Assembly: GCA_013373445.1 (NCBI GenBank)
Contig: JABXHV010000084.1
Location: 1-64,000 of the forward strand
DNA length: 64,000 nucleotides
Source: Paracoccaceae bacterium
GTDB taxonomy: Bacteria > Pseudomonadota > Alphaproteobacteria > Rhizobiales > Stappiaceae
Reading direction: 5' to 3'
Shown here: positions 29,528 to 39,829 of the stretch, one piece after another
Layout: each line of letters opens with the position of its first letter
Position numbering within the stretch: position 1 is the stretch's first letter
Translations under genes and position numbers: made by a program
The notes under the pieces: model-generated
Database searches by the model: none
What the model was told of the DNA's origin: nothing
The model's input: only the letters and a program-made list of their open reading frames with translations

Positions 29528-30559
29528 ATGCCACATCACACGTTTTTTTGTATCGACGGCCACACATGCGGAAACCCGGTTCGTCTTGTTGCCGCCGGTG
29601 GACCGGATATCAATGCGGAGTCGATGTTCGAACGTCGGCAGAAATTTGTTGCTGAGTATGACTGGATCAGAACCGGTTTGATGTTTGAACCGCGCGGTCA
29701 TGACATGATGTCCGGTTCGATTCTTTATCCTCCATCTTCGGACGCGTTTGATGTCGGGGTGCTCTATATTGAGACATCGGGTTGTTTGCCGATGTGTGGT
29801 CATGGAACCATTGGCACCGTGACGATGGCGATCGAGGAAGGGCTCTTGAAGCCGAAGGTGCCTGGCATTGCGCGCCTCGAAACTCCAGCGGGACTGGTCA
29901 CTGCCGAATACAAGATGGAAGGCGACCATGTTACCTCCGTCACCCTGACCAATGTGTCTTCTTTTCTGGCAGAAAATGATCTCACTATTCAGTGTCCTGA
30001 ACTGGGAGATCTTCGCGTTGACGTCGCATATGGCGGGAATTTTTATGCGATCATCGAGCCTCAGGAGAACTTTGCCGGTGTTGGCGATGTGTCCATTGAG
30101 CAGTTGATTTCGATCAGTCCGAAGTTGCGTGATGCTTTGAATGAAAAGTATTTGATCGCACATCCGGAAAACCCAGAGATCAAAGGGATCACACACATCC
30201 AGTGGACGGGCGCCCCTTGTGATGAAAGGGCGGATGCTCGCAATGCAGTTTTTTATGGAGACAAGGCCATAGACCGCAGCCCATGCGGTACAGGTACCTC
30301 AGCTCGAATGGCGCAGCTTTTCGCCAAAGGGAAGCTGCAGGTCGGTCAGAGTTTCGTTCATGAGAGTGTCATTGGGTCTTTGTTCGTCGGGGGGGTGAAA
30401 GAGGCCGTGACGGTTGGTACCAAGCAGGGCATCACGCCGACGATTGAAGGTTGGGCAATCAAGACCGGGACAAGCACAATTACTCTCGATGAGCGTGATC
30501 CCTATATGAGCGGGTTTTCGGTCATGGGAACTGGCGTAAAGATCTATCCTCGCCCTTAA
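29528..30559 (+). CDS. 4-hydroxyproline 2-epimerase / proline racemase family
   Basis: Both catalytic Cys contexts present (GCLPMCGHGTIGTV and DRSPCGTGTSARMAQL), which favours epimerase over the Cys/Thr dehydratase subgroup. Confidence 0.88.
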   Translation: MPHHTFFCIDGHTCGNPVRLVAAGGPDINAESMFERRQKFVAEYDWIRTGLMFEPRGHDMMSGSILYPPSSDAFDVGVLYIETSGCLPMCGHGTIGTVTMAIEEGLLKPKVPGIARLETPAGLVTAEYKMEGDHVTSVTLTNVSSFLAENDLTIQCPELGDLRVDVAYGGNFYAIIEPQENFAGVGDVSIEQLISISPKLRDALNEKYLIAHPENPEIKGITHIQWTGAPCDERADARNAVFYGDKAIDRSPCGTGTSARMAQLFAKGKLQVGQSFVHESVIGSLFVGGVKEAVTVGTKQGITPTIEGWAIKTGTSTITLDERDPYMSGFSVMGTGVKIYPRP

Positions 30560-30685
30560 ATGACAGCGTGCGCTGACCGATTGAGCTCATTTCCAAGAGT
30601 TTGAGTGAACGGGTTGTTCTGCCATGGCCACTGATGGCAAATCGGTCTATGCAGGTCGACAAATCAAATTGAACGGGAATCATCT

Positions 30686-31810
30686 ATGGCCTGGTCGCCG
30701 GAACAAGAAAGAGCATTGAGTGAAACGGCTGCCTGGCTTCGCCGGGGAGATCGTCAGGTCTTTCGTTTGTTCGGCTTTGCTGGAACAGGCAAGACAACGC
30801 TCGCTCGGCATCTGGCCGAAGGCATTGATGGTGAAGTTTGTTTTGGTGCGTTCACCGGCAAGGCAGCACATGTCCTTCGCCAAAAGGGCTGCGCGGATGC
30901 AGGTACAATCCATTCGCTTATTTATCGCCCTCGCTCTGCAAAGGAGGAAGAGGACACAGATGATGATGAGGAAGACCGCGGACCACAATTTGCTATCAAA
31001 CGTGACAGCCAGGCAGCCACTGCAAAGCTGATCGTGATCGATGAGTGTTCCATGGTTGATGAGGAACTCGGTCGTGATCTCTTATCCTTTGGTACACCGG
31101 TTCTTGTCCTTGGCGACCCAGCGCAGCTGCCCCCGGTCAAGGGTGGCGGTTTTTTCACTGAGGCCGAGCCCGATGTGATGTTGACGGAAGTTCATCGCCA
31201 GGCACAGGACAATCCGATCGTTCGTATGTCGATGGATATTCGGGAAGGCGGAAAACTCGATTTCGGCGAGTACGGTGAAAGCACTGTCATCAGTCGCAAA
31301 CAGATCGACAAGGAGCAGATTCTTGCTGCCGATCAGGTGCTTGTCGGTACGAACAAAACACGGCGTTTGTACAACGGTCGCATCCGTGAGTTGCGTGACT
31401 TCACAACGCCGATGCCTGCGGTCAATGATAAGCTTGTTTGTTTGCGCAATGACCGCACAAAGGGATTGCTCAATGGCGGCTTGTGGACGGTAAAGCGGTT
31501 GCGTGCGCCTCGTGGCAACACGCTACGTTTCGACGTTATCCCCGAGGACGATATTGGCGCGCGGCAGGTTGTGAAGGTCAAAGTTCTGCCTGCGATGTTT
31601 GAAGATGGCGCAGAACAAATTCCTTATGCTATCCGTCGAAAGGCTGATGAGTTTGATTATGGTTATGCGCTGACCGTGCACAAAGCGCAGGGCTCGCAAT
31701 GGGATAATGTTGTTCTGTTTGATGAAAGTTGGGCCTTTCGCGAGCACCGGGATCGTTGGCTCTACACGGCTGTAACGCGTGCCGCAGAACGTATCACGGT
31801 CGTACGTTAG
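30686..31810 (+). CDS. RecD-like ATP-dependent DNA helicase (SF1, UvrD C-terminal-2 domain)
   Basis: Walker A FRLFGFAGTGKTTLARHLA; VIDECSMVDEELGRDLL; VLGDPAQLPPV; YALTVHKAQGSQWDNVVLFDES; LYTAVTRAAERITVVR. Confidence 0.88.
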   Translation: MAWSPEQERALSETAAWLRRGDRQVFRLFGFAGTGKTTLARHLAEGIDGEVCFGAFTGKAAHVLRQKGCADAGTIHSLIYRPRSAKEEEDTDDDEEDRGPQFAIKRDSQAATAKLIVIDECSMVDEELGRDLLSFGTPVLVLGDPAQLPPVKGGGFFTEAEPDVMLTEVHRQAQDNPIVRMSMDIREGGKLDFGEYGESTVISRKQIDKEQILAADQVLVGTNKTRRLYNGRIRELRDFTTPMPAVNDKLVCLRNDRTKGLLNGGLWTVKRLRAPRGNTLRFDVIPEDDIGARQVVKVKVLPAMFEDGAEQIPYAIRRKADEFDYGYALTVHKAQGSQWDNVVLFDESWAFREHRDRWLYTAVTRAAERITVVR

Positions 31811-31968
31811 GGGCTTTCAACTTCGATTGAATTGATCGTTGACGGTATTTGCCTTCAGCAGGTTTCACACTGTCTTATTTCCCGGTGGATCATACCTCCA
31901 TTTCGCTTTATTGCCCCATTTGTCGGATTTATCGTCGCGGTCCCCAAACAAAAGTCTGGAACTCCGAT

Positions 31969-34377
31969 ATGTCCGATCTTGCTTCTTCCGATTCTGTGTC
32001 TGGCAGAACTCTTCCTCCGGCTGATGTTGCGGCCCTCATCGCGCGTCGTATCGCCGATGAGATCAGCTGCCAGCCCAATCAGGTAAGTTCCGCGGTGGCG
32101 CTTTTGGATGAAGGCTCTACGGTTCCCTTTATTGCGCGCTACAGAAAAGAAGCGACGGGAGGGCTGGATGATACCCAGCTGCGCAAACTCGAAGAACGCC
32201 TGATTTACCTCAGAGAGCTGGAAGACCGTCGTGTATCGATCCTAAAATCCATCGACGAGCAGGGCAAACTTACAGAAGCATTGACCAAGAGCATTGCCAA
32301 CGCTGAGACCAAGTCGGTGCTGGAAGACCTGTATCTTCCTTACAAAAAGAAACGCCGCACAAAAGCACAGATCGCCCGCGAGGCAGGTTTGGAACCTTTA
32401 GCAGATCTCTTGCTTGGTGATCCCATGAAGAACCCGGAAGTTGAGGCGAATGGGTTTTTGAATGCAGACAAGGGCGTTGCGGATACCAAGGCTGCACTCG
32501 ACGGGGCCCGGCAAATCCTGATGGAGCGTTTTTCTGAAAATGCCGCGCTCGTAGGGCGCTTGCGTGCACATGTGCGGGCTAAGGGTGTTGTCCAAGCGTA
32601 TGTGGTGGATGGACAACAGCAGGCAGGGGCAAAGTTCTCTGACTATTTCGATTATTCCGAACCTTTTTCTCGTATCCCGAGCCACCGGGCACTGGCCTTG
32701 TTCCGCGGGCGTAACGAGGGGGTCTTATCTGTTGACCTGACTGTCGACACTGATGATGTCTCGCCTGTAAAACCGGCTGAAAAAATGGTGGCCGATGAAT
32801 ATGGGATTTCCGACAAGGGTCGGCCTGGTGATAAATGGTTGATGGATGTCGCGCGCTGGGCCTGGAAAGTGAAACTGGCCTTGCATATTGAGCTGGATCT
32901 CATGGGAGACTTGCGTGAGCGCGCGGAAGAAGAAGCTATTCAGGTATTTGCGCGCAATCTCAAGGACCTTCTTCTGGCAGCGCCCGCCGGTTCCAGGGCA
33001 ACGCTGGGTCTTGATCCAGGCATCCGCACCGGCGTTAAGGTTGCTGTGGTCGATGAGACCGGAAAGCTCGTCGATACTGCAACGATCTATCCGTTTCAGC
33101 CACGAAATGATGTTGTTGGCAGCCGTGCCACACTGATGGCCCTGATTGCAAAGCATAAGGTTGGACTTATTGCGATTGGCAACGGTACGGCGAGCCGTGA
33201 GACGGACAGATTGGCCGCCGACGTCCTGGCGGATGTTCCGCCTGCGCAGCGTCCCGTAAAAGTGATCGTCAATGAGGCCGGTGCGTCGGTTTATTCTGCC
33301 TCGGAATTGGCAGCCAAGGAAATGCCAGACATTGACGTTTCCCTGCGCGGAGCCGCCTCGATTGCCCGACGCTTGCAGGATCCTCTGGCAGAGCTTGTGA
33401 AAATTGAACCTAAATCTATTGGCGTTGGTCAGTATCAACATGACGTCAACCAGACGAAATTGGCCCGAGCGCTGGATGCAGTTGTCGAGGATGCCGTGAA
33501 TGCGGTTGGCGTTGATCTCAATACCGCTTCAGCGGCTTTGCTGACACGAATTTCCGGATTGTCCGAAGGTCTTGCGCGAGCGGTCGTGGAGCATCGCGAA
33601 AGCATTGGCCGTTTCCAGAGCCGTTCAGAACTCAAGGATGTGCCGCGTCTTGGTGCCAAGGCTTATGAGCTGTGTGCAGGTTTTTTGCGGATCTCTGATG
33701 GCAAGAACCCGCTCGACGCATCTTCCGTTCATCCAGAGGCCTATCCGTTGGCGAAGCGTATTATCAGTGCTTGTGGCCGCGATATTCGCCAGTTGATGGG
33801 GGATAGCTCAGTGCTTCGTGATCTGGAGCCGAAAGACTTTATCGACGAGAAGTTTGGTCTTCCAACAGTCAAGGACATCCTGCTGGAGCTGGAAAAGCCT
33901 GGACGAGATCCTCGTCCGGAGTTCAAGACTGCCGCGCTACAGGATGGCGTCGAGGAAATCTCGGACTTGAAAGTCGGGATGAAACTGGAAGGGACGGTCA
34001 CCAATGTGACCAACTTCGGAGCTTTTGTTGATGTCGGTGTTCATCAGGATGGCCTGGTGCATGTCTCTCAACTCGCGGACCGCTTTGTTGATGACCCGCA
34101 CAAGGTTGTGAAGGCGGGAGATATTGTCACAGTGACAGTTCTTGAAGTCGATGCGCCGCGCAAACGGATCTCTATGACTATGAAGTCAGATGTGGACTAT
34201 GCTGCTCAAAAAGAACGCCAGCAAAGTCCGAGAGGTGATGGCCGGAATTCAGCTGCTAGAGGGTCCGGCGGTCGTTCAGGGCAGGGCAATCGCAGCGATG
34301 GTCCAAAAGGACAAGAGAACGGTGGCGGCGGCGCTATGGCTGCTGCACTTGCTGCCGCGATGAATAAGAAGAAGTAA
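31969..34377 (+). CDS. tex: Transcription accessory protein Tex (S1 RNA-binding domain)
   Basis: [50 protein letters not shown]; HhH and C-terminal S1 domain ([33 protein letters not shown]). Start moved to ATG 31969. Confidence 0.94.
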   Translation: MSDLASSDSVSGRTLPPADVAALIARRIADEISCQPNQVSSAVALLDEGSTVPFIARYRKEATGGLDDTQLRKLEERLIYLRELEDRRVSILKSIDEQGKLTEALTKSIANAETKSVLEDLYLPYKKKRRTKAQIAREAGLEPLADLLLGDPMKNPEVEANGFLNADKGVADTKAALDGARQILMERFSENAALVGRLRAHVRAKGVVQAYVVDGQQQAGAKFSDYFDYSEPFSRIPSHRALALFRGRNEGVLSVDLTVDTDDVSPVKPAEKMVADEYGISDKGRPGDKWLMDVARWAWKVKLALHIELDLMGDLRERAEEEAIQVFARNLKDLLLAAPAGSRATLGLDPGIRTGVKVAVVDETGKLVDTATIYPFQPRNDVVGSRATLMALIAKHKVGLIAIGNGTASRETDRLAADVLADVPPAQRPVKVIVNEAGASVYSASELAAKEMPDIDVSLRGAASIARRLQDPLAELVKIEPKSIGVGQYQHDVNQTKLARALDAVVEDAVNAVGVDLNTASAALLTRISGLSEGLARAVVEHRESIGRFQSRSELKDVPRLGAKAYELCAGFLRISDGKNPLDASSVHPEAYPLAKRIISACGRDIRQLMGDSSVLRDLEPKDFIDEKFGLPTVKDILLELEKPGRDPRPEFKTAALQDGVEEISDLKVGMKLEGTVTNVTNFGAFVDVGVHQDGLVHVSQLADRFVDDPHKVVKAGDIVTVTVLEVDAPRKRISMTMKSDVDYAAQKERQQSPRGDGRNSAARGSGGRSGQGNRSDGPKGQENGGGGAMAAALAAAMNKKK

Positions 34378-34402
34378 TGGTGTGACGCAATAGCGTAAAA
34401 TC

Positions 34403-34448
34403 AAAAAAAAGACCGCTTTGAGAGGGGATGCTCAAAGCGGTCTTTTTG
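34403..34448. terminator. Bidirectional terminator between tex and the 41-aa ORF
   Basis: AAAAAAAAGACCGCTTTGAG-AGGGGATG-CTCAAAGCGGTCTTTTT: 12-bp perfect stem with A/T tracts on both sides. Confidence 0.9.
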
Positions 34449-34466
34449 TATTCGGTTTCGAAGAAC

Positions 34467-34592
34467 TTATTTGAACTTCTTACGTACCTGCTGGGCACGA
34501 AGTGTATTATCCATCTGACCAACGCGGGACAGTGACTGAATAGAAACCAGGCCGACGAATGCGTTGCCCAGAATTTGTGCGAGATAGGTCAT
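34467..34592 (-). CDS. 41-aa small protein of unknown function
   Basis: MTYLAQILGNAFVGLVSIQSLSRVGQMDNTLRAQQVRKKFK; SD-like GAGGAAA ahead of the ATG, bidirectional terminator directly downstream, divergent from a LysR gene. Confidence 0.55.
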   Translation of the reverse strand: MTYLAQILGNAFVGLVSIQSLSRVGQMDNTLRAQQVRKKFK

Positions 34593-34692
34593 GGCGTTTT
34601 CCTCGAGTATCAAGGGCTTTTTGATCCCTTGAGTGGCGTCACTGCTCATTCATTGAGCTGTTGCTGCCTATATGTGTGTAAAGTTCACTTCA

Positions 34693-34733
34693 ATCAAACG
34701 ATTTGTTTTGATAATATGGTTCAAATTTTTTGA
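34693..34733. promoter_or_regulatory. Two palindromic elements in the divergent LysR/41-aa ORF promoter region
   Basis: ATCAAA-N8-TTTGAT (34693-34712) and TCAAA-N3-TTTGA (34721-34733). Confidence 0.45.
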
Positions 34734-34759
34734 TCTGAATAACTTGCAGGTGTAGTGCC

Positions 34760-35671
34760 ATGGAACAAACATCAACTCAATCAGGCACGCTGATTGATAT
34801 AGAGCTTTATCAGACCTTCCTTGTCATTGCTGAAACTCTAAGTTTTTCAAAGGCTTCCGATCTTATTGGGCGCACGCCTTCTGCGGTTTCCATGCAAATG
34901 AAAAAACTTGAAGGAATGCTGGGTGTTTCAGTCTTTGCACGCGAGGGTCGTACTGTGCGATTGACCTCTGAGGGAGAAGCATTGCTGGGTTACGCAAGAC
35001 GCATACTTAACCTGAACGAAGAGGCCGTTTCTTTATTCAAATCGCCTGATGTTGAGGGTGAGGTGCGCTTCGGAGCCCCATCGGATTTTGGTACGCGTTT
35101 TTTGCCAACATTTCTGTCGCGATTTGCGCGTTCGCATCCAGGCGTCAACGTAGATGTGCACCTGGACGGAAGCCCGCAGCTTTTGTCAGAGATGAAGCTC
35201 GGGGAGCTGGATCTGGTTCTTTATACCGCTCGTTCTGACAGTGATCTGGGCAAGGGTGGGGAGATTGTTTTCACCGAGCCGCTTGTCTGGGTCGGTCTGG
35301 AAGGTGGAATTTCCTATGAGCGGGATCCCCTGCCGCTAGCGGTGTCTACGTCCGGCTGTCCTTGGCGGCGCGCTGCCAGAAATGCACTTGATGAAACGCA
35401 GCGTAGTTACAGGATTTCTTACACGAGCTTTCATAGTGCTGGCCAGGAAGCTGCCTTGTTGGCCGATCTGGCTGTGGCACCTTTTCCCGCAAGCGTTGTC
35501 GAAGCTCCTTTGCAGGTGCTCGACGAACGACACGGCTTGCCGGACATTGGCAACTACCACATCATCATGAAACAACGCCCGGGTGCTCGGAAAGCGACAC
35601 GCGCGTTTGCTGAGCATGTCGCTGAATGTTTTCGGGAAATGGCTTTGGGGATTGCTGGCGCAACAGCATGA
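34760..35671 (+). CDS. LysR-family transcriptional regulator
   Basis: N-terminal LysR HTH (LYQTFLVIAETLSFSKASDLIGRTPSAVSMQMKKLEGMLGVSVFAREGRTVRLTSEGEALL), periplasmic-binding-like effector domain. Confidence 0.92.
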   Translation: MEQTSTQSGTLIDIELYQTFLVIAETLSFSKASDLIGRTPSAVSMQMKKLEGMLGVSVFAREGRTVRLTSEGEALLGYARRILNLNEEAVSLFKSPDVEGEVRFGAPSDFGTRFLPTFLSRFARSHPGVNVDVHLDGSPQLLSEMKLGELDLVLYTARSDSDLGKGGEIVFTEPLVWVGLEGGISYERDPLPLAVSTSGCPWRRAARNALDETQRSYRISYTSFHSAGQEAALLADLAVAPFPASVVEAPLQVLDERHGLPDIGNYHIIMKQRPGARKATRAFAEHVAECFREMALGIAGATA

Positions 35672-35965
35672 TTTTCTCTCAAGCAGCTTCTGCAAAGCGA
35701 TCGGATGGCAATTGCCTTCGAGCTGACCGTTAGCCTAGCTCAGTCCCCCTAGCACTTCGTGCGCGCGTGCCAGCCGGCACATGTAGATGTTCCTCTTGAG
35801 TTGCTAGTTGAACAGGGTGCGGGTCTCGTTGTCCGTATCGGATCGTCGCTTTTTTGCACCTTGCGGTGGGCGGATCCGACAGTGAGTTAGCTTGCTCAGT
35901 CCCAGAGTTTCCGCTAATAGAACCTCCAGTTTTATAGTCTCAAATTTATAAGAAAGGGCCCTGCA

Positions 35966-37399
35966 ATGTCCGACCTGAACACAGGTGTTGCCGAGATTGG
36001 TTTGATTGGTCTTGGCACTATGGGTGGGAACCTCGCGCTCAATATCGCTGAGCACGGCTTTGATATCGCCGTTTTCAACCGCACGGTCGACAAGACAGAG
36101 ACTTTCTACAAAAACGCTGGTGAGCTGGCGCCCAAGGTCCACCCCACCAAGACGCTTGCCGAGCTGGTCGCCGCAATCAAGGCGCCGAGGGCGATTATTT
36201 TGATGGTGCCGGCTGGTGATGCCGTCGATGCTCAGATTGAAGCATTGCGTCCGCTGCTTGATCCGTCCGACCTTATCATCGATGCGGGCAACGCGAATTA
36301 TCACGATACTCGCCGCCGCGCTGAAGAAAGTCTTGAAAAAGGCCCTCGTTTTCTTGGTATCGGCGTGTCCGGCGGTGAAGAGGGAGCTCGTTTTGGCCCC
36401 TCTATTATGGGCGGCGGTGCAATGGATGCCTGGGACCAGGTTGGACATATCCTGGAAGCAATCTCAGCCAAGCATGAGGGTGAGCCCTGTGCTGCCCATT
36501 TGGGTGAATCCGGCTCAGGCCATCTGGTCAAGACTGTCCATAACGGGATCGAATATGCGGACATGCAAATGATCGCAGAAGTCTACGGCTTCATGCGCGA
36601 TGGGATGGGTATGTCTGCCGAAGACATCGGAGAAGTTTTCGAAAAGTGGAATGAAGGCATTCTTCAATCCTATCTGATCGAGATTTCGGCGAAAGTTGCC
36701 AAGGCCAAAGACCCTGAAACCGGTCGTCCGATGCTTGATATCATTTTGGACACTGCCGGCCAGAAAGGGACGGGGCGCTGGACCGCGATTGAGGCCTTGA
36801 TGCTTGGCACGCCTGCTGGTGCGATTGAAGCTGCCGTTGCAACACGCAATATGTCAGCACGCCTTGATGAGCGTAAGATTGGTGAGGGTGTCTTTGGCTC
36901 GGCGCCTAAGACGCTGGCGAAAGATGTGATCACCGTCGATGCGTTGGAGGCTGCGCTCGTTGCCGGTAAGATCGTGTGTTATGCGCAAGGCTTCCGGGTG
37001 ATTTCGGAAGCGGCAAAGCAATATGAATGGTCGATGCCATTGCCTGAGATTGCCCGTATCTGGCGCAATGGCTGCATTATTCGTTCGGCGATGCTGAATG
37101 ACATGGCTTCTGCTCTTGCAGAAGACCCGAACCGGAATTTGATGTTTGCTCCGTTCTTCTCCGCAAAGCTGAAGCAAACTGAAGATGCGTTGCGCCAGGT
37201 TGTGGCTCTCGGTGCTTTGAATGGTTTGCCGGTGCCAGCGCTTTCTTCCGGCCTGTCTTACTTCGATGTGATGCGTACAGAACGCTCTACAGCTAATATG
37301 CTGCAGGGGCAGCGTGATTTCTTTGGTGCTCACGGTTTCGAACGTACCGACAAGGATGGCGGCGGGTATCATGGCCCCTGGGCGATGAACACAGTCTGA
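35966..37399 (+). CDS. gnd: 6-phosphogluconate dehydrogenase (decarboxylating)
   Basis: IGLIGLGTMGGNLALNIAEHGFDIAVFNRT; ILMVPAGDAVDAQIEAL; FLGIGVSGGEEGARFGPSIMGGG; DTAGQKGTGRWTAIEALMLGTP. Confidence 0.96.
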   Translation: MSDLNTGVAEIGLIGLGTMGGNLALNIAEHGFDIAVFNRTVDKTETFYKNAGELAPKVHPTKTLAELVAAIKAPRAIILMVPAGDAVDAQIEALRPLLDPSDLIIDAGNANYHDTRRRAEESLEKGPRFLGIGVSGGEEGARFGPSIMGGGAMDAWDQVGHILEAISAKHEGEPCAAHLGESGSGHLVKTVHNGIEYADMQMIAEVYGFMRDGMGMSAEDIGEVFEKWNEGILQSYLIEISAKVAKAKDPETGRPMLDIILDTAGQKGTGRWTAIEALMLGTPAGAIEAAVATRNMSARLDERKIGEGVFGSAPKTLAKDVITVDALEAALVAGKIVCYAQGFRVISEAAKQYEWSMPLPEIARIWRNGCIIRSAMLNDMASALAEDPNRNLMFAPFFSAKLKQTEDALRQVVALGALNGLPVPALSSGLSYFDVMRTERSTANMLQGQRDFFGAHGFERTDKDGGGYHGPWAMNTV

Positions 37400-37424
37400 C
37401 CTATGTAGGTAGTTGGAATTAAGA

Positions 37425-37449
37425 GGGCGGTTTTAGACCGCCCTTTTTT
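37425..37449 (+). terminator. Terminator of gnd
   Basis: GGGCGGT-TTTAG-ACCGCCCTTTTTT. Confidence 0.88.
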
Positions 37450-37859
37450 GTGGCTTTTTTCATGCGCAGCTATTCGATCAAGCTCAAATTTGTATCGCTG
37501 TATGATTGTGTTTTTTGTCCAGAGGCTTGAAATTACAACCAGTTTTGAAAAAGAATATATTTTCACTGTTGAAATATAAGTTTTGAAATGTAATGTTATC
37601 GAGCGCCTTGATCGTTTTCTGCGCTCGATGAATTTATGCCGAGCAGCGAATGCGTCAGGTGGGAAATCGTATAAAAATGAAAAGAATGAGTGGATTTTAC
37701 TTCCGTTCGTTTTGAATACTAAAAGATGCGTGATGATTATTATGAAATTTGATTCACTATTTTCAGTATTTTGATTTTTTAGCGAGAATTCGAATTCTTA
37801 TTGCTGCTTTCCTGAGTGGCAATTTACTGACTTATGCAAAGACTGCTAAAGGAGTCCCT

Positions 37860-38855
37860 ATGAAGTCCCTCTTTATTTCAGCTGCTGTGGGTGTATTGGC
37901 TGCGTTCTCGACGCCGGCATATGCCGCGGATGAATGTGGCACAGTAACCATGGCCGAGATGAACTGGGCGTCTGCTGGTGCGATCGCTCATATCGACAAA
38001 ATCATCCTTGAAGAAGGTTATGGTTGCGATGTTGAGCTGGTCACCGGTGATACGATGCCAACATTTACATCAATGAATGAAAAGTCCGAGCCTGACATGG
38101 CACCGGAACTATGGATCAACGCTGTCCGCGAACCGTTGGACAAGGCCGTTGCTGCTGGTGACTTGATCATCGGCGGGAACGTTTTGAACGAAGGCGGCGT
38201 AGAAGGCTGGTGGGTTCCGACTTACCTGGCTGAAGAGCATGGCTTGAAGACAGTTGCAGATGCTTTCGCGCATCCGGAGCTTTTCCCCGGTGCTGAAGAC
38301 TCATCCAAAGGTGCGTTCTTCAACTGTCCGTCAGGATGGAACTGCCAGATCACGACTGGTAACCTCTTCAAGGCATTCGGCGGCGAAGAAGCTGGCTTTG
38401 AACTCGTCGACACCGGTTCTGCTGCTGGTCTGGATGGTTCGATCGCACGTGCATTTGAGCGCAAGGAAGGTTGGCTTGGTTACTACTGGGCGCCAACAGC
38501 AATTCTCGGCAAGTACGATATGACTTTGCTGGACTTTGAAGTGCCTCACGACAAGGAAGAGTGGGACAACTGCACGGTTTTGACCGAATGTGCGGATCCA
38601 AAGAAAAACTCTTGGGTTGCCTCTGAAGTCTACACAGTCGTGACCAAGGCATTTGCTGAAAAAGCGGGTGTTGCGATGGACTATGTGAAGGGCCGTAGCT
38701 GGGACAACAGAACCGCTGGCAAGGTACTCGCTTGGATGTCTGCAAATCAGGCTACCAACGAAGATGGTGCTTACTACTTCCTGGAGAACTTCCAAGACGT
38801 TTGGTCCGAGTGGGTTTCTCCTGAGGTTGCCGAAAAAATCAAGAAAGCTCTCTGA
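37860..38855 (+). CDS. proX: Glycine betaine/proline ABC transporter substrate-binding protein
   Basis: Signal peptide MKSLFISAAVGVLAAFSTPAYA; OpuAC/ProX-type fold sequence (GTVTMAEMNWASAGAIAHIDKIILEEGYGCDVELVTGDT...APELW). Start set to ATG 37860. Confidence 0.87.
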   Translation: MKSLFISAAVGVLAAFSTPAYAADECGTVTMAEMNWASAGAIAHIDKIILEEGYGCDVELVTGDTMPTFTSMNEKSEPDMAPELWINAVREPLDKAVAAGDLIIGGNVLNEGGVEGWWVPTYLAEEHGLKTVADAFAHPELFPGAEDSSKGAFFNCPSGWNCQITTGNLFKAFGGEEAGFELVDTGSAAGLDGSIARAFERKEGWLGYYWAPTAILGKYDMTLLDFEVPHDKEEWDNCTVLTECADPKKNSWVASEVYTVVTKAFAEKAGVAMDYVKGRSWDNRTAGKVLAWMSANQATNEDGAYYFLENFQDVWSEWVSPEVAEKIKKAL

Positions 38856-38881
38856 GCTTGATGTTTGACACGATGAACTAT

Positions 38882-38911
38882 GGGGAGCCTCTGCTTGGGT
38901 GGAGGCTCCCC
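38882..38911 (+). other. Intercistronic hairpin between proX and proW
   Basis: GGGGAGCCTC-TGCTTGGGTG-GAGGCTCCCC: 10-bp perfect stem in the 89-bp gap. Confidence 0.7.
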
Positions 38912-38944
38912 TTGTCATTAACAGCTTGTGATCGGGATTAGATT

Positions 38945-39829
38945 ATGGACTTGATTGAGTTTCCATCCCTGGGGCGACGAGACCTGCGGGACCTGCGATT
39001 AGGGGTCGATGGTGCCTTCAAGGATTTCACGCGTGCTTATGGTGAGACGCTTGAAAGCATCTTTGAACCTTTGAAGACTTTTCTGGTTTTTCTGGAAGAC
39101 CTTTTGATAACGTCTCCCTGGCCACTGGTGTTGCTCGTGCTGGTTGGGATTGTCTTCCTCATGAGCCGCAGCCGGACAATCGCGATTGGTTCATTGATCG
39201 CTCTGTGTCTGATCGGCTTTTTTGGCATGTGGGAAGATACCATGCGCACCGTCGCGATGGTGGCTGTTTGTACCATGGTTGCCGTGGTGTTCGGTATTCC
39301 AATTGGAATTCTCATGGCGCGATCTGACCGCGCGCAGGCATTAATCAATCCGGTCCTCGACTTGATGCAGACCATGCCAAGCTTTGTGTATCTGATCCCG
39401 GTTGTCATGATCTTTGGCCTTGGCAAGGTGCCAGGTGTGATTGCGGTGGTAATCTATGCTATTCCGCCGATGATCCGTTTGACCAATCTTGGCATTCGCC
39501 TGGTGGATCAAGATGTGCTGGAAGCTGCTGATGCATTTGGCTCGTCCGGATGGCAAAAGTTGCGCAATGTCCAGTTGCCGCTCGCGTTACCGACGATCAT
39601 GGCCGGTATCAACCAGTGCATCATGATGTCGTTGTCGATGGTCGTTGTTGCATCCATGATTGGGGTTAAAGGCCTCGGGCAGCCTGTGCTTCAGGCGATT
39701 AACAACCAGTATTTCACCATGGGTGTCATGAACGGTCTGGCGATCGTTGCGATTGCCATTATTTTTGACCGCGCGACGCAGGCCTACGGCCGCCGACTGC
39801 AAAAGCACTCCGAGGTGGTCCATGGTTGA
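38945..39829 (+). CDS. proW: Glycine betaine/proline ABC transporter permease
   Basis: BPD_transp_1 permease; VFGIPIGILMARSDRAQALINPVLDLMQTMPSFVYLIPVVMIFGLGKVPGVIAVVIYAIPPMIRLTNLGIR. Confidence 0.92.
   Translation: MDLIEFPSLGRRDLRDLRLGVDGAFKDFTRAYGETLESIFEPLKTFLVFLEDLLITSPWPLVLLVLVGIVFLMSRSRTIAIGSLIALCLIGFFGMWEDTMRTVAMVAVCTMVAVVFGIPIGILMARSDRAQALINPVLDLMQTMPSFVYLIPVVMIFGLGKVPGVIAVVIYAIPPMIRLTNLGIRLVDQDVLEAADAFGSSGWQKLRNVQLPLALPTIMAGINQCIMMSLSMVVVASMIGVKGLGQPVLQAINNQYFTMGVMNGLAIVAIAIIFDRATQAYGRRLQKHSEVVHG

Noticed and set aside
30686-34377. RecD-like helicase plus tex as a novel nucleic-acid defence pair
   Set aside because: Both resemble widely conserved housekeeping genes and there is no accessory nuclease or effector next to them.
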